Part shown: piece by piece, positions 1 through 11,200 of the stretch | Position numbering within the stretch: position 1 is the stretch's first letter | Layout of the letters: every line of letters starts with the position of its first letter | Assembly (NCBI GenBank): GCA_009733575.1 | Contig: ML769399.1 | Location: forward strand, 222,653-286,652 | Direction: 5' to 3' | Length of the DNA stretch: 64,000 bases | Origin: Gymnopus androsaceus JB14 | Taxonomy: Eukaryota; Basidiomycota; Agaricomycetes; Agaricales; Omphalotaceae | Made by a program: the position numbers and the translations under genes | Notes under the pieces: model-generated | Databases searched by the model: none | What the model saw: the letters and a program-made list of their open reading frames with translations, nothing else | Told to the model about the DNA's origin: nothing

Positions 1-848
1 CTTTAAACCTTCTCCCTCTTACCGTCCGTACTTTGCCTCGTCTAGGCCTCGGTACTTACCGTATCAGTTGGCGCCATACTTGCTACTTTGTCCAAAACAA
101 CTGAAACAACGACATCCAGTAGCAGTTCGACTCCACCAATAGACCTACAGCGATACACCCTAGGCATAGCTATGGTACTAACCTCCCTCCTCCTAACGGG
201 TATCCTCGGTGTGTTACAAGAGCAGACATACAAAAAATACGGCCCGTGTTGGAAGGAGGGGGTATTTTATATGGTGGGGCTTCCTCCTTCGAATTAGCAA
301 CGTCTTAGCCTTATTGTATCCTATCCTCAGCACGTTCTCTCCCTCCCAGTATTCCTCTTCCTCGCTCAAGACGTCAGACAGGGACTGGCGAGTCTCAACC
401 ACCCTAGCGATACAAGCTCCGGCTCCGCATTGACCTCATGGTTAATCCTCGCCGGTAACCTCATCACTCAGCTCGTCTGCGTTTCTGGCGTGAATAGACT
501 AACCTCTGTAAGTTCTACCATAATGCGTACTGCGTTTTTTGTTCCTAATTCTCCGTTCTCCTCATCATTCACGTTTCGCATCTCTCCTTCATTCAACAGC
601 GCGTCTCATCCGTATCAACCAACCTCGTCCTAACCACTCGCAAAGCCATCAGCTTATGCTTTAGCGTGTGGTGGTTCGGGTCAGGGTGGAATTTGGAGCT
701 AGCTATGGGCGCGGGGATGGTGTTTTTGGGGAGTTTGGTGTTTTCGATTGGGGGGAGTGCGAGTACTAAAAGTGCGGGTAGTGGAGGTGAGAGTGGGAGT
801 GTGCGTAGAAGTAGTCGACAGTCGAAAGAGAAGGAGAAGGAGGAGTGA
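1..848 (+). CDS. YEA4: UDP-sugar transporter, YEA4/SLC35B4-like, 3' part
   Basis: This is the C-terminal part of a multi-pass Golgi/ER nucleotide-sugar transporter; the 5' part lies outside the window. Readable exons are about 46-273, 331-507 and 600-848, joined by introns 274-330 and 508-599 (GT-AG). The first exon carries a membrane helix and the family hallmark LLTGILGVLQEQTYKKYG. After splicing come HVLSLPVFLFLAQD, then LITQLVCVSGVNRLTS, and finally the last helices (VWWFGSGWNLELAMGAGMV). The tail is a short Ser/Arg/Lys-rich cytosolic stretch ending at the stop at 846-848. Known members of the UAA family carry UDP-GlcNAc or UDP-xylose across the Golgi/ER membrane; the substrate here is inferred. 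The last ~45 coding bases and about 150 bases of 3' flank recur at 6525-6710, which marks the left edge of a tandem duplication. Confidence 0.85.
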
Positions 849-1546
849 ATGGTGAATAGAGTGTAGTGTATACTCAGTATCTATCTATGCTTATGAGTGT
901 AATAAATTTAGATATGTTTCCGGCCACCGCACGATATCAGACGCTTTGACGTCCGTTCAGCCGGGCCGGCCGACCGGTAGTCACGAAATTCTCAACCAGC
1001 TCTAGTTCTTTCTAACTTCCTAGTGACTGACTATCTCAGTGTAGTAGGACTATTCCAAGACTATTCAATGTTCCGAGCTGGTTCGGCTTTGAGAAAGGCG
1101 ATGTATGCTGATGTATGTGATCTTTCTACGCCTTTATCTCAGCCGTGTTGAACTGGCGTTTTGCCTAGATCGCGGTCTTCCTTATTCAAGAAAGAGTCTG
1201 CTAAGGCCAATGATGTGCTTTCGTGGATGCCCAAGCGAAAATCGTGCCAGTACATATCAATTCTCGCAAGCTCACTGCTGACGTTTTGGCTCGTTTTGGT
1301 CGTTGACTTCGGTGAGTCCTGGATTATGGTTTTGCTCATACAGTGCCAGAATTATGTTTTTTACACATGTAGCTCATTTCGCTCTCTCACAATATGCGAG
1401 ATTGGATAAATACCAAGCTCCAGGAAACATCGGACAAATTTCTACGTGACAAACCTGCTGATTCACACAAGCTCGTCCGAACGTATTCCGAGTTCGGTGA
1501 TGACTCGGGCTGAACCTTTTGTGCAGGGTTCGCCCGGTCTCGTAGG
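849..1546. other. intergenic, left copy of duplicated 5' flank
   Basis: No gene is visible here. The part just after the YEA4 stop (about 849-1000) matches 6573-6710. The part from about 1072 (ccgagctggttcggcttt) matches the stretch starting near 7733. The copy-1 flank lacks the roughly 1 kb found between these two blocks in the copy-2 flank. Confidence 0.6.
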
Positions 1547-1576
1547 AATGGTCAGACCATTAGGACTGGTATAAAT
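1547..1576 (+). promoter_or_regulatory. palindrome plus TATA box of reductase copy 1
   Basis: A perfect 7+7 inverted repeat, AATGGTC-A-GACCATT (1547-1561), is followed at once by TATAAA (1570-1575), about 100 bp before the ATG at 1671. The same arrangement and spacing stand before copy 2, so the element moved with the duplication. The palindrome may bind a dimeric regulator; that is inference. Confidence 0.5.
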
Positions 1577-1670
1577 CCGGGTTGCGCAGAAGCCTTTTTG
1601 TCAATAATCCACGTTGAATAACAACTAGACCTCTCTCAACAAACATTCAACTTCGTCTATATCTCAAACG

Positions 1671-4600
1671 ATGTCTTCTGCTCTCATCACAATGCTTCCC
1701 TCTCTCGGAAAGTCGTCGTTGAACCTGCCTGATCTTCTCGACTTTCATCTCGAGCATAACCCCAACTTTCCTGTTTATGTTTATGCCGAGCCCGGTTCTA
1801 ACAGAACCGCTGAAATCAGGATGCTCGAATACATTCGTGCTGCCCATCGTATCGGAAAGGCTGTTCGTGGCGACTCTCAGCTCGGCGATGTCATTGCAAT
1901 CGTCGCGAATCTAGATGCTATAGTATATTCTGCTTTAATCGTCGGTATCATGAAGGCCGGCTTAGTGGTGAGTTGATTCTGATATAGTCAGGATATACTA
2001 TATCCTGAGTATATCATTACTGCGGTACGGACACTGAAGCTAATTTTTCCTTACTTAGCCTTTCCCTATGTCCCCACGAAACTCGCCAACGGCCCTTTTG
2101 CATCTCATTCGCGAATCGTCCGCGCATAGAATAATTATGACACAAGCTACTCTGCAAGCCGTCGTCAATGGTCTCAAAGCTGAACTAGAAACGTTCGATC
2201 CTACTTATGCCCTAAGCTTCGAAGAAGCGCCTGCGCTACACGACGCCTATCCCTTCCTCGGGAAAGAAACAGCAGAGGATCCTTTTACACCCATCAGCGC
2301 AACGTTTTCACCCAACGATTTGGACAAAAGCATTTACCTACACTCATCAGGATCGACTGGACTCCCGAAGCCGATATTATACACTTACCAATTTATCAAG
2401 GATGCCACCGCGCTAAGTAAGTGATTCTATTTCCTTCACGAGTTATTTGCTCATGCCTCAAAGTGCAAATATCTAAATTGCGCAAAGCTATTTCTGAAAA
2501 CCCCATATATGGTGCTATAGGTCTTCCGACGTTCCATATGATGGGTTTCTTTTTCCAAGTACTCACACCTCTGTATGGGCTTATCACGACCGCAGTTCTT
2601 GGACCTACTGTGACAAGTCCAGACGCTGTACCAATCTTAGGAACAGCGGAGAATATTCTAGAGGCTGCCAAAGTCGTGAAACCCTTGGCCATGGTGACAG
2701 TCCCCACCTTTTTCCACATTTGGTCGCAGTCCGATGATGCTGTGGAATTCCTTCGAACTCTTCGCGCTTTGGTGCGTCCTTTTCGACTCATACTTTATCC
2801 ATACTCTTGACACCGTTTCGCATGTAGTCATACGCTGGAGGACCCCTTCCTCCCCGAATAGCTGAATCACTTATCTCCCGAGGAGTCATCGTTACATCTG
2901 GATACGGCGGGACAGAATTTGGCGCTGTTACTGAACTACGAATGGACACTGAGACATGGCAATATTTCGAGTTCAGGGAAGGGACCAATATTCGCTGGGT
3001 GGCTCAAGGGGATGGAACATACGAGGCTCAATTCTTGGTACGTCCATTGACTACGTATGAGTACGGATCTTTGACTTAACGTGCTGTCGATAGACCTCTG
3101 AGACTCACCATGTTGCTATCGAGAATCTCCCGGACATCCCTGGTTATTCAACTTCAGATTTGTTCGAGCCACATCCGACCATTCCCAATCTATGGAAAAT
3201 GTGAGCGCCGAACGGCTACAACTCTTTACGTTTCTCATCCCTTATAGTGTTGGTCGAATCGACGATGTGATTATCCACTCGAGCGGCGAAAAAACCTGTC
3301 CCGGCACCAATGGAGGGCATCATCTCAGCTAATCCCATGTACGAGTCGCTCCCTCCCGAATGCCTCTACTCACCCTGAAGCTTATTGTTCATAGCGTCAG
3401 CGGAGCGATCATGTTCGGAAGGCAGCGAGATCAGCCAGGAATTCTCCTTGAACCTTTACCGGCCTATCAAGTCGATGTAAACGATAGCGCACAAATCAGT
3501 AAATTCAGGAATCTGATCTGGTAAATAAGCTTGGTTTTATCGTGTCGATTGTACCTTGACCCGATTTCTGTCTCAAGGCCCGCGATCGAAGAAGCCAACA
3601 AGGTTGCACCTGCGTTTAGTAGAATCTTCAAAGAGATGATCCTTATTGTCGATCCCCAAAAACCTCTTCCTCGTGTGGGAAAAGGTACTGTGGCAAGGAA
3701 AGCCGCCCTGGCGCTGTATGATTCTGAAATTGACGATTTGTAAGTCAAATGTACGTTGCATAACTTGGTTCTAACGCTACCGTTCTTCATACAGGTATGA
3801 AACTATAGAATCAAACTCGGGAGGCGATTCGATTGAACCGCCTAAAAGCTGGGAAGTAGCGGACATCCAGCCCTGGCTTGTTGGTCAAATCTCGGACATT
3901 CTTTCAACAGAAGCTCCTGCTATCACTGCAGATCTATTCGAGAACGGGTTTGATAGGTATGTGTTTCCAGATGTTAAAATTGGCCAACTTAATAATAATG
4001 ATCACCCAAAGTCTCTCTGCGACAATCCTTCGTCTTCGTCTGGTCGGCGCTTTTCGGAAATCAGGTATCGCCTCCCTTGCATCCACAATTACTCAAGGCA
4101 TAGTCTACAGCTATCCTACGATCACAATGCTAGCAGACGTTCTTGAGAAGGTTGTCACCAATCCTGGTGAGGGCACCATTGCGTCAAAGAGTCACGAAGA
4201 ATCTATAGAAGAAATGATCTCCAAGTACTCACAGGGTTTAGATACTCCCCTTCCACACCCCATTCCAGTCGATCCGACACAGCAATACGTTTTGCTGACA
4301 GGGTCTACTGGGAACCTTGGAGCTCAGCTGCTCGAGACATTGCTATTGGATGACTCTGTAGCCCGTGTGTATACTCTCAATCGACCATCTACCAAAACAT
4401 CGATGCATGAGAGACACCTCGCTCGGTTCCAGGACAAGGCTCTCGATGTTTCCCTTTTGTTGTCGCCGAAATTAGTCTTTTTATCCGGAGAAACCTCACG
4501 CGAAGATCTCGGCCTCCCTGAGGATACTTTGAAGGAGGTGTGTACCATCTATGACTGCGTTGATCTTTTCTTCCTGACCAAGTCAATAGCTCCGTCTAAA

Positions 4601-5656
4601 CCTGACTATGGTAATTCACAGTGCTTGGAGACTAGATTTCAATATGTCACTTGCATCATTCGAATCGCATGTCAAAGGTTCCCGAGTATTAATCAATGTT
4701 GCTCGGTCTAGCCGCCATTCCTCCTCAGTCAGATTTTTGTTCACATCATCGATTGGATCGACTCAGTCGTGGGATTCCAAAACGCAAGGTCCATACCCTG
4801 AGCATGTTGTCATGGACGCAAAATACGCCGTTGGGGGAGGTTATGGGGAGAGTAAATATGTTACTGAACGGGTACGTGTGTTGATTAGGCTCATGAATCT
4901 CCCTGACCAATTTGTATGTACAGATACTGGCAAAGAGTGGACTCGAAGCGACATCATTCCGGATTGGTCAAGTTACAGGTGGAGCTCCAAATGGTGCTTG
5001 GGCAACGAGTGACTGGGTCCCAATCCTTGTCCGATCAAGTTTAAGCATTGGTGTGCTACCAGATGCCTTTGGGGTGCGTACATATATCTTTCTCCTTTAA
5101 ACTTACCGACGCTTACTGTCCTTCGTAGGTTGTCTCGTGGATACCAATGGATGCAGTATGCAACGCTTTGCTCGACGTCGGGTTCAGTCACGAGCCAGTG
5201 CCTATAGCTGTAAATATTGTGCATCCAAAGCCAGTATCCTGGACTTATGTTGTCCAGAACATTCGAGCCGCTCTCGTTGAGGAGAAGCATCTATCTTCCG
5301 ATTCCCTTCCGCTTGTACCCTACCATGATTGGGTCGACACAGTCGAAACGCATGCAAAAAATCCAACGGCGACGGACACACAAAATATCGTGAGTTTAAC
5401 GCTTTGTGGGGAATGTGGTATGCTTATGTTTGCTTTCTTTTAGCCTGCTGTGAAACTACTCGATTTCTTTCGGCTACAATCCAATGCAGATAATGCTATC
5501 AGGAAATCCGGAGCAACTACTTTTGAAAGCACGGGTTTAGCTCCATTAAAAACAGCGAATGTTCAGAGGTTGAGCGAAAGGATAAGGAACCTCAAGCCTC
5601 TTGATGATATGATTGTACGGAAATGGGTTAGATATTGGATAGATGCGGGTCTCTAA
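1671..5656 (+). pseudogene. adenylate-forming reductase (A-T-R), copy 1, frameshifted
   Basis: The gene is an NRPS-like carboxylic-acid reductase: adenylation domain, carrier (T) domain, then an NADPH-dependent reductase domain. It has 14 exons; first introns are 1968-2058, 2417-2463, 2772-2827, 3038-3093 and 3201-3247. Visible motifs: SSGSTGLPKP (A3), SGYGGTEFG (A5), GRIDDVIIHSSGEKT (A8), RVGKGTVARKA (A10 lysine), FDSLSAT (carrier serine, its codon split AG|T by an intron), GSTGNLG (NADPH loop) and GGGYGESKYV (catalytic Tyr/Lys). Relative to copies 2-4 there is one extra C at about 3295, directly after GEKT. It leads to a stop at 3330-3332, so only the first half of the A domain can be made. 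The downstream exons are still open, so the lesion is recent or a sequencing error. A family role in reducing an aryl or amino acid to an aldehyde is known; the substrate is not predictable here. Confidence 0.85.
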
Positions 5657-6277
5657 ATAGTTACAGACAGTAAACTTATGTTGTCTTCCTGCTTTTGATA
5701 TATATAATGAAGTACTCAAATCCCAAGATCGGTCAGCTAAGACTAGCTTTGACCAGCCAAACTTACTACATTTGTATATCGTGTAAGTGTCGTGTTTGAA
5801 TTTGATATATTTTTGATTGATTTCATTGAAGGCTACGTATAAAGAACTCAAGAAGAACACAAGAAGCACTAGATGGTCATTGGAAACCACCACGTATGGC
5901 TTAGCGGTCAAAGCGTGAAATATGAAGTCGCTCGAAGTGTTCGACAACGAGTAGTACTACATATTAATGGTTACGGCGTAGAGGTACACCTTCCATATAT
6001 ATGACCAGAATATTCACGTCAGCCTAAATGGAGGTCTTCATCGCTTAAGACTAACATCCTCATCTATAACCAGAGTGCAGTAGCTATGATTTATTTGTAG
6101 AACAACTGGGCTCAAGCTTTTTTTGTTGTTGGAGTGAGTTAAAGTAGCATACCTCCGCTGTGTAATAATTAATTTCACATATTACTTCCTTTTCAGCAAA
6201 AGGCAGGGAAATGACAGTTAAACTTTAATCATTTCGAGTTCACCAGACTTGGTATATAGTACATGTTATCAAGCGCT
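5657..6277. other. 3' flank of copy 1, duplicated
   Basis: This is non-coding DNA after the reductase stop. It matches 12207-12760 after copy 2 with small indels; the shared block includes atcgcttaagactaacatcc (about 6039) and ttcaccagacttggtatata (about 6239). It is the gap between two tail-to-tail genes, reductase and protease, in the ancestral unit. Confidence 0.6.
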
Positions 6278-6524
6278 TTAATTAGCCGTAAATTTCGTAA
6301 AAGGAGTGGTAGCAAGGCCGACTTGACTGTTGGTGTTGTCTGCAAAGGGAGGAAATCCAGCAGCTGTAAGAAAATGAAAAATACTGACAAAGAATCCTTT
6401 CACTTCCCGAAAACGGAGTAGAAACAATCAAGGAAGACATATCCGTTGATAAAGTTGAAACCTGGGACGAGGGGCACGTTAGTATCGTGATCTAGTACAG
6501 GGACAGCTATAATTCACCATCTTT
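6278..6524 (-). pseudogene. truncated aspartic protease, last exons only
   Basis: On the minus strand this reads FNFINGYVFLDCFYSVFG and then, after an intron, NTNSQVGLATTPF to a stop at 6278-6280. These match the last exons of the full protease genes at 12761-14582 and 41627-43439 (GYVFLERFYSVF, NSRVGFATTPF). Both catalytic Asp exons are missing. Homology ends abruptly near 6524, where the sequence switches to a copy of the YEA4 tail, so the piece was left by the tandem duplication. Confidence 0.8.
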
Positions 6525-6710
6525 GTGAATAGGAGTAGTCGACAGTCGAAAGAGAAGGAGAAGGAGAAGTGAATATAGTATAGTTTAGACTAAGTATCTA
6601 TCTATACCTATAAGTGTAATAAATTTAGATAGGTTTTCGTCTAAAGTACGATATCAGACGCTTTGACAGTTCGTTTGGCCAATCGGCGCTTGACCGGCGC
6701 TAGTTCTTTC
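6525..6710 (+). repeat. second copy of the YEA4 tail and 3' flank
   Basis: The block ggagtagtcgacagtcgaaa and what follows matches 797-1000: the end of the YEA4 coding region, its stop, and the 3' flank (tgtaataaatttagata, acgatatcagacgctttgac). It lacks any upstream transporter sequence, so it is a dead fragment. It defines the start of the second tandem unit. Confidence 0.8.
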
Positions 6711-7732
6711 ACCATGCTAACATTGCGCTACGCTTCTCATGACAGTTTTCCACTTGCAATACCTTGGAGCCTCGATGCGAAAATTGAACTGAAACGATGC
6801 CAATAACGCAATAGGAATCTGCAAAAACTTGATCGAAATCGAAATCGAGCACGTCTTTCTGTCAGATTGAAAGCCGTAGAGGCTAACACTCCAGCTACAA
6901 CACCCCACTCGTTGAAACCAAAACTAACATCGGAATCCAGGCTCGTTGGTCTCAGGTGTTTTAGTGACGGTTACAACTACGGTAATACATTGGCTTAGAG
7001 ACTCGGAGCGACTCGAGCGACTTGGGGATGGTTGTGAGTGGTCCTTAATCCTGCGTGCCAAAACACTTAAACCAATTCTTAACGGACGGATTCCAGTCCC
7101 ATGGTTAATCAGCTCCGCCTTCTGTCTCTGACGAACTGAAGATTGCATCATTACTCTCTGCTCCCAACACGAGCTGACCATCCGGATCGGCGAGTCCCAG
7201 GATTCATTTCTCACTTTAGCTGTTTAAACATACGAATGTTCAATGCACATAGTGGTGCGAGTATGGAGGAGGAGCAAGCCATCATGGAGGAAGGTCGTTG
7301 GTCGATGCCGTGGAGTATGAAGTGAGTTCTCTTCCCTTTTGACATACGGTATTGCGTTCATTGAAGGAAGTGCAAAGTTTTAATTTATTGGCACTCGGGT
7401 TATTGGCACTCGGGTAGAGTCACTACAATACATGTGTATTTGCACTGGCTTGAATGATACTTTCACTCATGGCCACATCTGCTTCAACCGACTCGGACGT
7501 CCTTTCTTTGAGTCTTTCGTCTACCGTCTGGTATGCTCATGCACTATCTGCTCTCAAGGAATCAAATCCCCTCGATGGTCTTACTACCAACTGTGCATTT
7601 TCTTCGTTTCCTCAACCCTCTGCACGGTCGGTTGGCGCTCGTTACGCCGCCTGGGATGCGGACTTGTAAAAGTCGATCTCCGATGACGCCTCGGGAAATT
7701 ATTGGATATCAAAGACTCTGATAACACTTTAG
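6711..7732. other. about 1 kb insertion in the copy-2 5' flank, content unknown
   Basis: Copy 1 has only about 90 bp between the two blocks that border this segment. It holds no recognisable gene. Two short plus-strand ORFs look mildly coding: one ends in MPWSMK just before a gtgagt donor-like site (7321), and one is Ser/Ala-rich at 7454-7669. A 15-bp motif (ttattggcactcggg) is repeated twice in tandem at about 7385-7415. I see no terminal repeats, so the origin of the insertion is open. Confidence 0.45.
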
Positions 7733-8121
7733 TCCGAGCTGGTTCGGCTTTGTACAACAGACCATGTATGTGATCTTTCTACATCTTTATCTTGGCTGTG
7801 TTATAATTAAACCGGCGTATTGCGGTCTTAGTTCATATGCATGCGAAACTTGGCTATCGATACATAGTTTCAACCAAAGTTGAAATTCGTCAGCGACTAC
7901 AGCGTTGAGGCCAATAAGGCCAAATTGAGACCGTCAGTAGGCCGTTGAAGTCCAGACCGCTATTCAACCATCAGTCTCACGACCCCCTATCCGACGGCGT
8001 GAGGATCTGTAACTCTTGGTTAATTCAGTCAATAGCTTGCATTGATTCGGTCATGATTCGGGCTAACTATGGCTTTCGCAGATTGTGGATCTTTTGTGCA
8101 GAGTTCACCCGTTCTCGTAGG
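7733..8121. other. upstream region of copy 2, homologous to copy 1
   Basis: This matches about 1072-1546 in patches (gagctggttcggctttg, tgtatgtgatctttctac). No gene is seen. Confidence 0.5.
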
Positions 8122-8150
8122 AATGGTCGGACCATTGGAACTGGTATAAA
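8122..8150 (+). promoter_or_regulatory. palindrome plus TATA box of reductase copy 2
   Basis: AATGGTC-G-GACCATT lies at 8122-8136 and TATAAA at 8145-8150, about 100 bp before the ATG at 8245. Only the central base of the palindrome differs from copy 1, as expected for a two-fold symmetric site under constraint or for recent duplication. Confidence 0.5.
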
Positions 8151-8244
8151 GTGGGGTTGCGCAAAAACCCTTTTGCCAATAATCCACGCTCAATAACAAC
8201 TAAAACTCTCTCAGCAAACACTCGATCTCGCCTATCTCAAACAA

Positions 8245-11200
8245 TGTCTTCTGCTCTCACCACAATACTCCCCTCTCTCGGAAAGTCGTCATTGAACCTG
8301 CCTGATCTTCTCGACTTTCATCTCGAGCATAACCCCGACTATCCAGTCTATGTTTATGCCGAGCCCGGTTCTAACAGAGCCGCCGAAATCAGGATGCTCG
8401 AATACATTCGTGCAGCCCATCGTATCGGAAAGGCTATTCGTGGCGGCGATTCTCAGCCCGGCGATGTCATTGCAATCGTCGCAAATCTAGATGCTATAGT
8501 ATATTCTGCTTTAATCGTCGGTATCATGAAGGCCGGCTTAGTGGTGAGTTTGGTTCTGATATAATACGGTACGGACACTGAAGCCAATCTTTTCCTGACT
8601 TAGCCATTCCCTATATCCCCACGGAACTCGCCAACCGCCCTTTTGCATCTCATTCGCGAATCGTCCGCGCATAGAATAATCGTGACACAAGCTACTCTGC
8701 AGGCCGTGGTCGATGGTCTCAAAGCTGAACTAGAAACGTTTGATCCTACTTATGCCCTAAGCTTCGAAGAAGCACCTGCGCTACACGACGCCTATCCCTT
8801 CCTCGGGAAAGAAACAGCAGAGGATCCTTTTACACCCATCAGCGCAACGTTTTCACCCAAGGATTTGGATAAAAGCATTTACCTACACTCATCAGGATCG
8901 ACTGGACTCCCGAAGCCGATATTATATACTTACCAATTTATCAAGGATGCCTCCGCGCTAAGTGAGTGATCCTATTTTCTTCGCGAGCTATGTGCTCATG
9001 CTTCAAAGTGCACATACCCAAATTACGCGAAGCTATTTCCGAAAGACCTATAAATGGCGCTATAGGTCTTCCGACGTTCCATATGATGGGTTTCTTTTTC
9101 CAAGTACTCATACCTCTGTACGGCCTTGTCACGACCGCAATATTTGCACCTACCGTGACAAGGCCAGACGCTGTACCAATCTTAGGAACAGCGGAGAATG
9201 TTCTAGAGGCTGCCAAAATCGTGAAAGTCTCGGCCATGATGACAGTCCCCACCTTTCTCCACATTTGGTCGCAGTCTGAGGACGCTGTGGAATTCCTACG
9301 AACTCTTCGCGTCTTGGTGAGTCCTTTTCGACTCATACCTTATCCGTGCTCTTGACACTGTTTCGCATGTAGTCATACGCTGGAGGTCCTCTTCCTCCTC
9401 GAACTGCTGAATCACTCATCTCCCGAGGAGTCATCGTTGCTTCTGCATTCGGCGGGACAGAATTTGGCGCTGTTTCTGAACTGCGAATGGACAATGAGAC
9501 ATGGCAATATTTCGAGTTCAGGGAAGGGACCAATATTCGCTGGGTCGCTCAAGGGGATGGAACATACGAGGCTCAATTCTTGGTAGGTCCATAGACTATT
9601 GAACTAATCTTTGACTGACCGTGCTGTCGATAGACATCTGAGACTCACCATGTTGCTATCGAGAATCTCCCGGACATCCCTGGTTATTCAACTTCAGATT
9701 TGTTCGAGCCACATCCGACCATTCCCAACCTATGGAAAATGTGAGTGCTGGACGGTTTTGTTACAATCTTTATGTTTCTCATTCCTTACAGTGTTGGTCG
9801 GATCGACGACGTGATTATTCACTCGAGCGGCGAAAAAACTGTCCCAGCACCAATGGAGGCCATCATCTCAGCTAATCCCATGTAAGAGTTTGACTTTCCC
9901 TCCCGAATGCTGCTTCTCATCCTCGAGCTTATCATTTACAGCGTCAGCGCAGCGATCATGTTCGGAAGGCAGCGAGACCAGCCAGGAATTCTCCTTGAAC
10001 CTTTACCGGCCTATGAGGTCGATGTAAACGATAGCGCACAAGTCAGTAAATTCAGGAATCAGATCTGGTAAGTGAGCTTGGTTTTATCATGTCAATTGTA
10101 CATTGACCCGATTTCTATTTCAAGGCCCGCGATCGAAGAAGCCAACAAGGTTGCACCTGCGTTTAGTAGAATCTTCAAGGAGATGATCCTTGTTGTTGAT
10201 CACCAGAAACCTCTTCCTCGTGTGGGGAAAGGTACTGTGGCAAGGAAAGCGGCCCTGGCGCTGTATGACTCTGAAATTGACAACTTGTAAGTTGAATGTA
10301 CGCTGCATAACTTGGTTCTAACGCTGCTGTTCTTCGACCAGGTATGAAACTATAGAATCAAACTCGGGAGGCGATTCGATTGAACCGCCTAAAAGCTGGG
10401 AAGTAGCGGACATCCAGCCCTGGCTTGTTGGTCAAATCTCGGACATTCTTTCAGCAGAAGCTCCTGCTATCACTGCAGATCTATTCGAGAACGGGTTTGA
10501 TAGGTGCGTTTTGAACATTGAAGTTCGCCAACTCACTAATGATCACCCAAAGTCTCTCTGCGACAATCCTTCGTCTTCGTTTAGTAGGCGCATTTCGGAA
10601 ATCAGGTATCGCCTCCCTTGCATCCACAATCACTCAAGGGATAGTCTACAACTATCCTACGATTGAAATGCTTGCGGACGTTCTTGAGAAGGTCGTCGCC
10701 AATCCTAGTGAAGGCGCCATTGCTCTGAACGCATCAAAGAGTCACGAAGAATCTATAGAAGAAATGATCTCCAAGTACTCACAGGGTTTAGACGCTCCGC
10801 TTCCACACCCTGTTCCAGTCGATCCGACACAGCAATACGTTTTGCTAACAGGGTCTACTGGGAACCTTGGAGCTCAGCTGCTAGAGTCATTGTTGTTGAA
10901 TGACTCTGTATCCCGTGTGTATACCCTCAATCGACCATCTAGTAAAACATCAATGCATGAGAGACATCTCGCTCGGTTCCAGGACAAGGCTCTCGATGTT
11001 TCCCTTTTGTCATCGCCGAAATTAGTCTTTTTAGCTGGAGAAACCTCACGCGATGATCTCGGCCTCCCTGAGGATACTTTGAAGGAAGTGGGTACCATCC
11101 GTAACTACATTCATCTCTTCGTTCTGACCAAATCAACAGCTCCGTCAAAACTTGACTATGGTTATTCACAATGCTTGGAGACTGGACTTCAATCTGTCAC

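Noticed and set aside
1968..2058. Stop codons between reductase ORFs as evidence that all four copies are dead
   Set aside because: Each interruption has matching donor and acceptor sites at identical positions in all copies; they are introns. Only the extra base at about 3295 in copy 1 is a real lesion.
2396..2791. Recurring minus-strand ORF of about 131 codons inside the reductase copies
   Set aside because: It appears in the copies only because it is antisense to a conserved A-domain exon.
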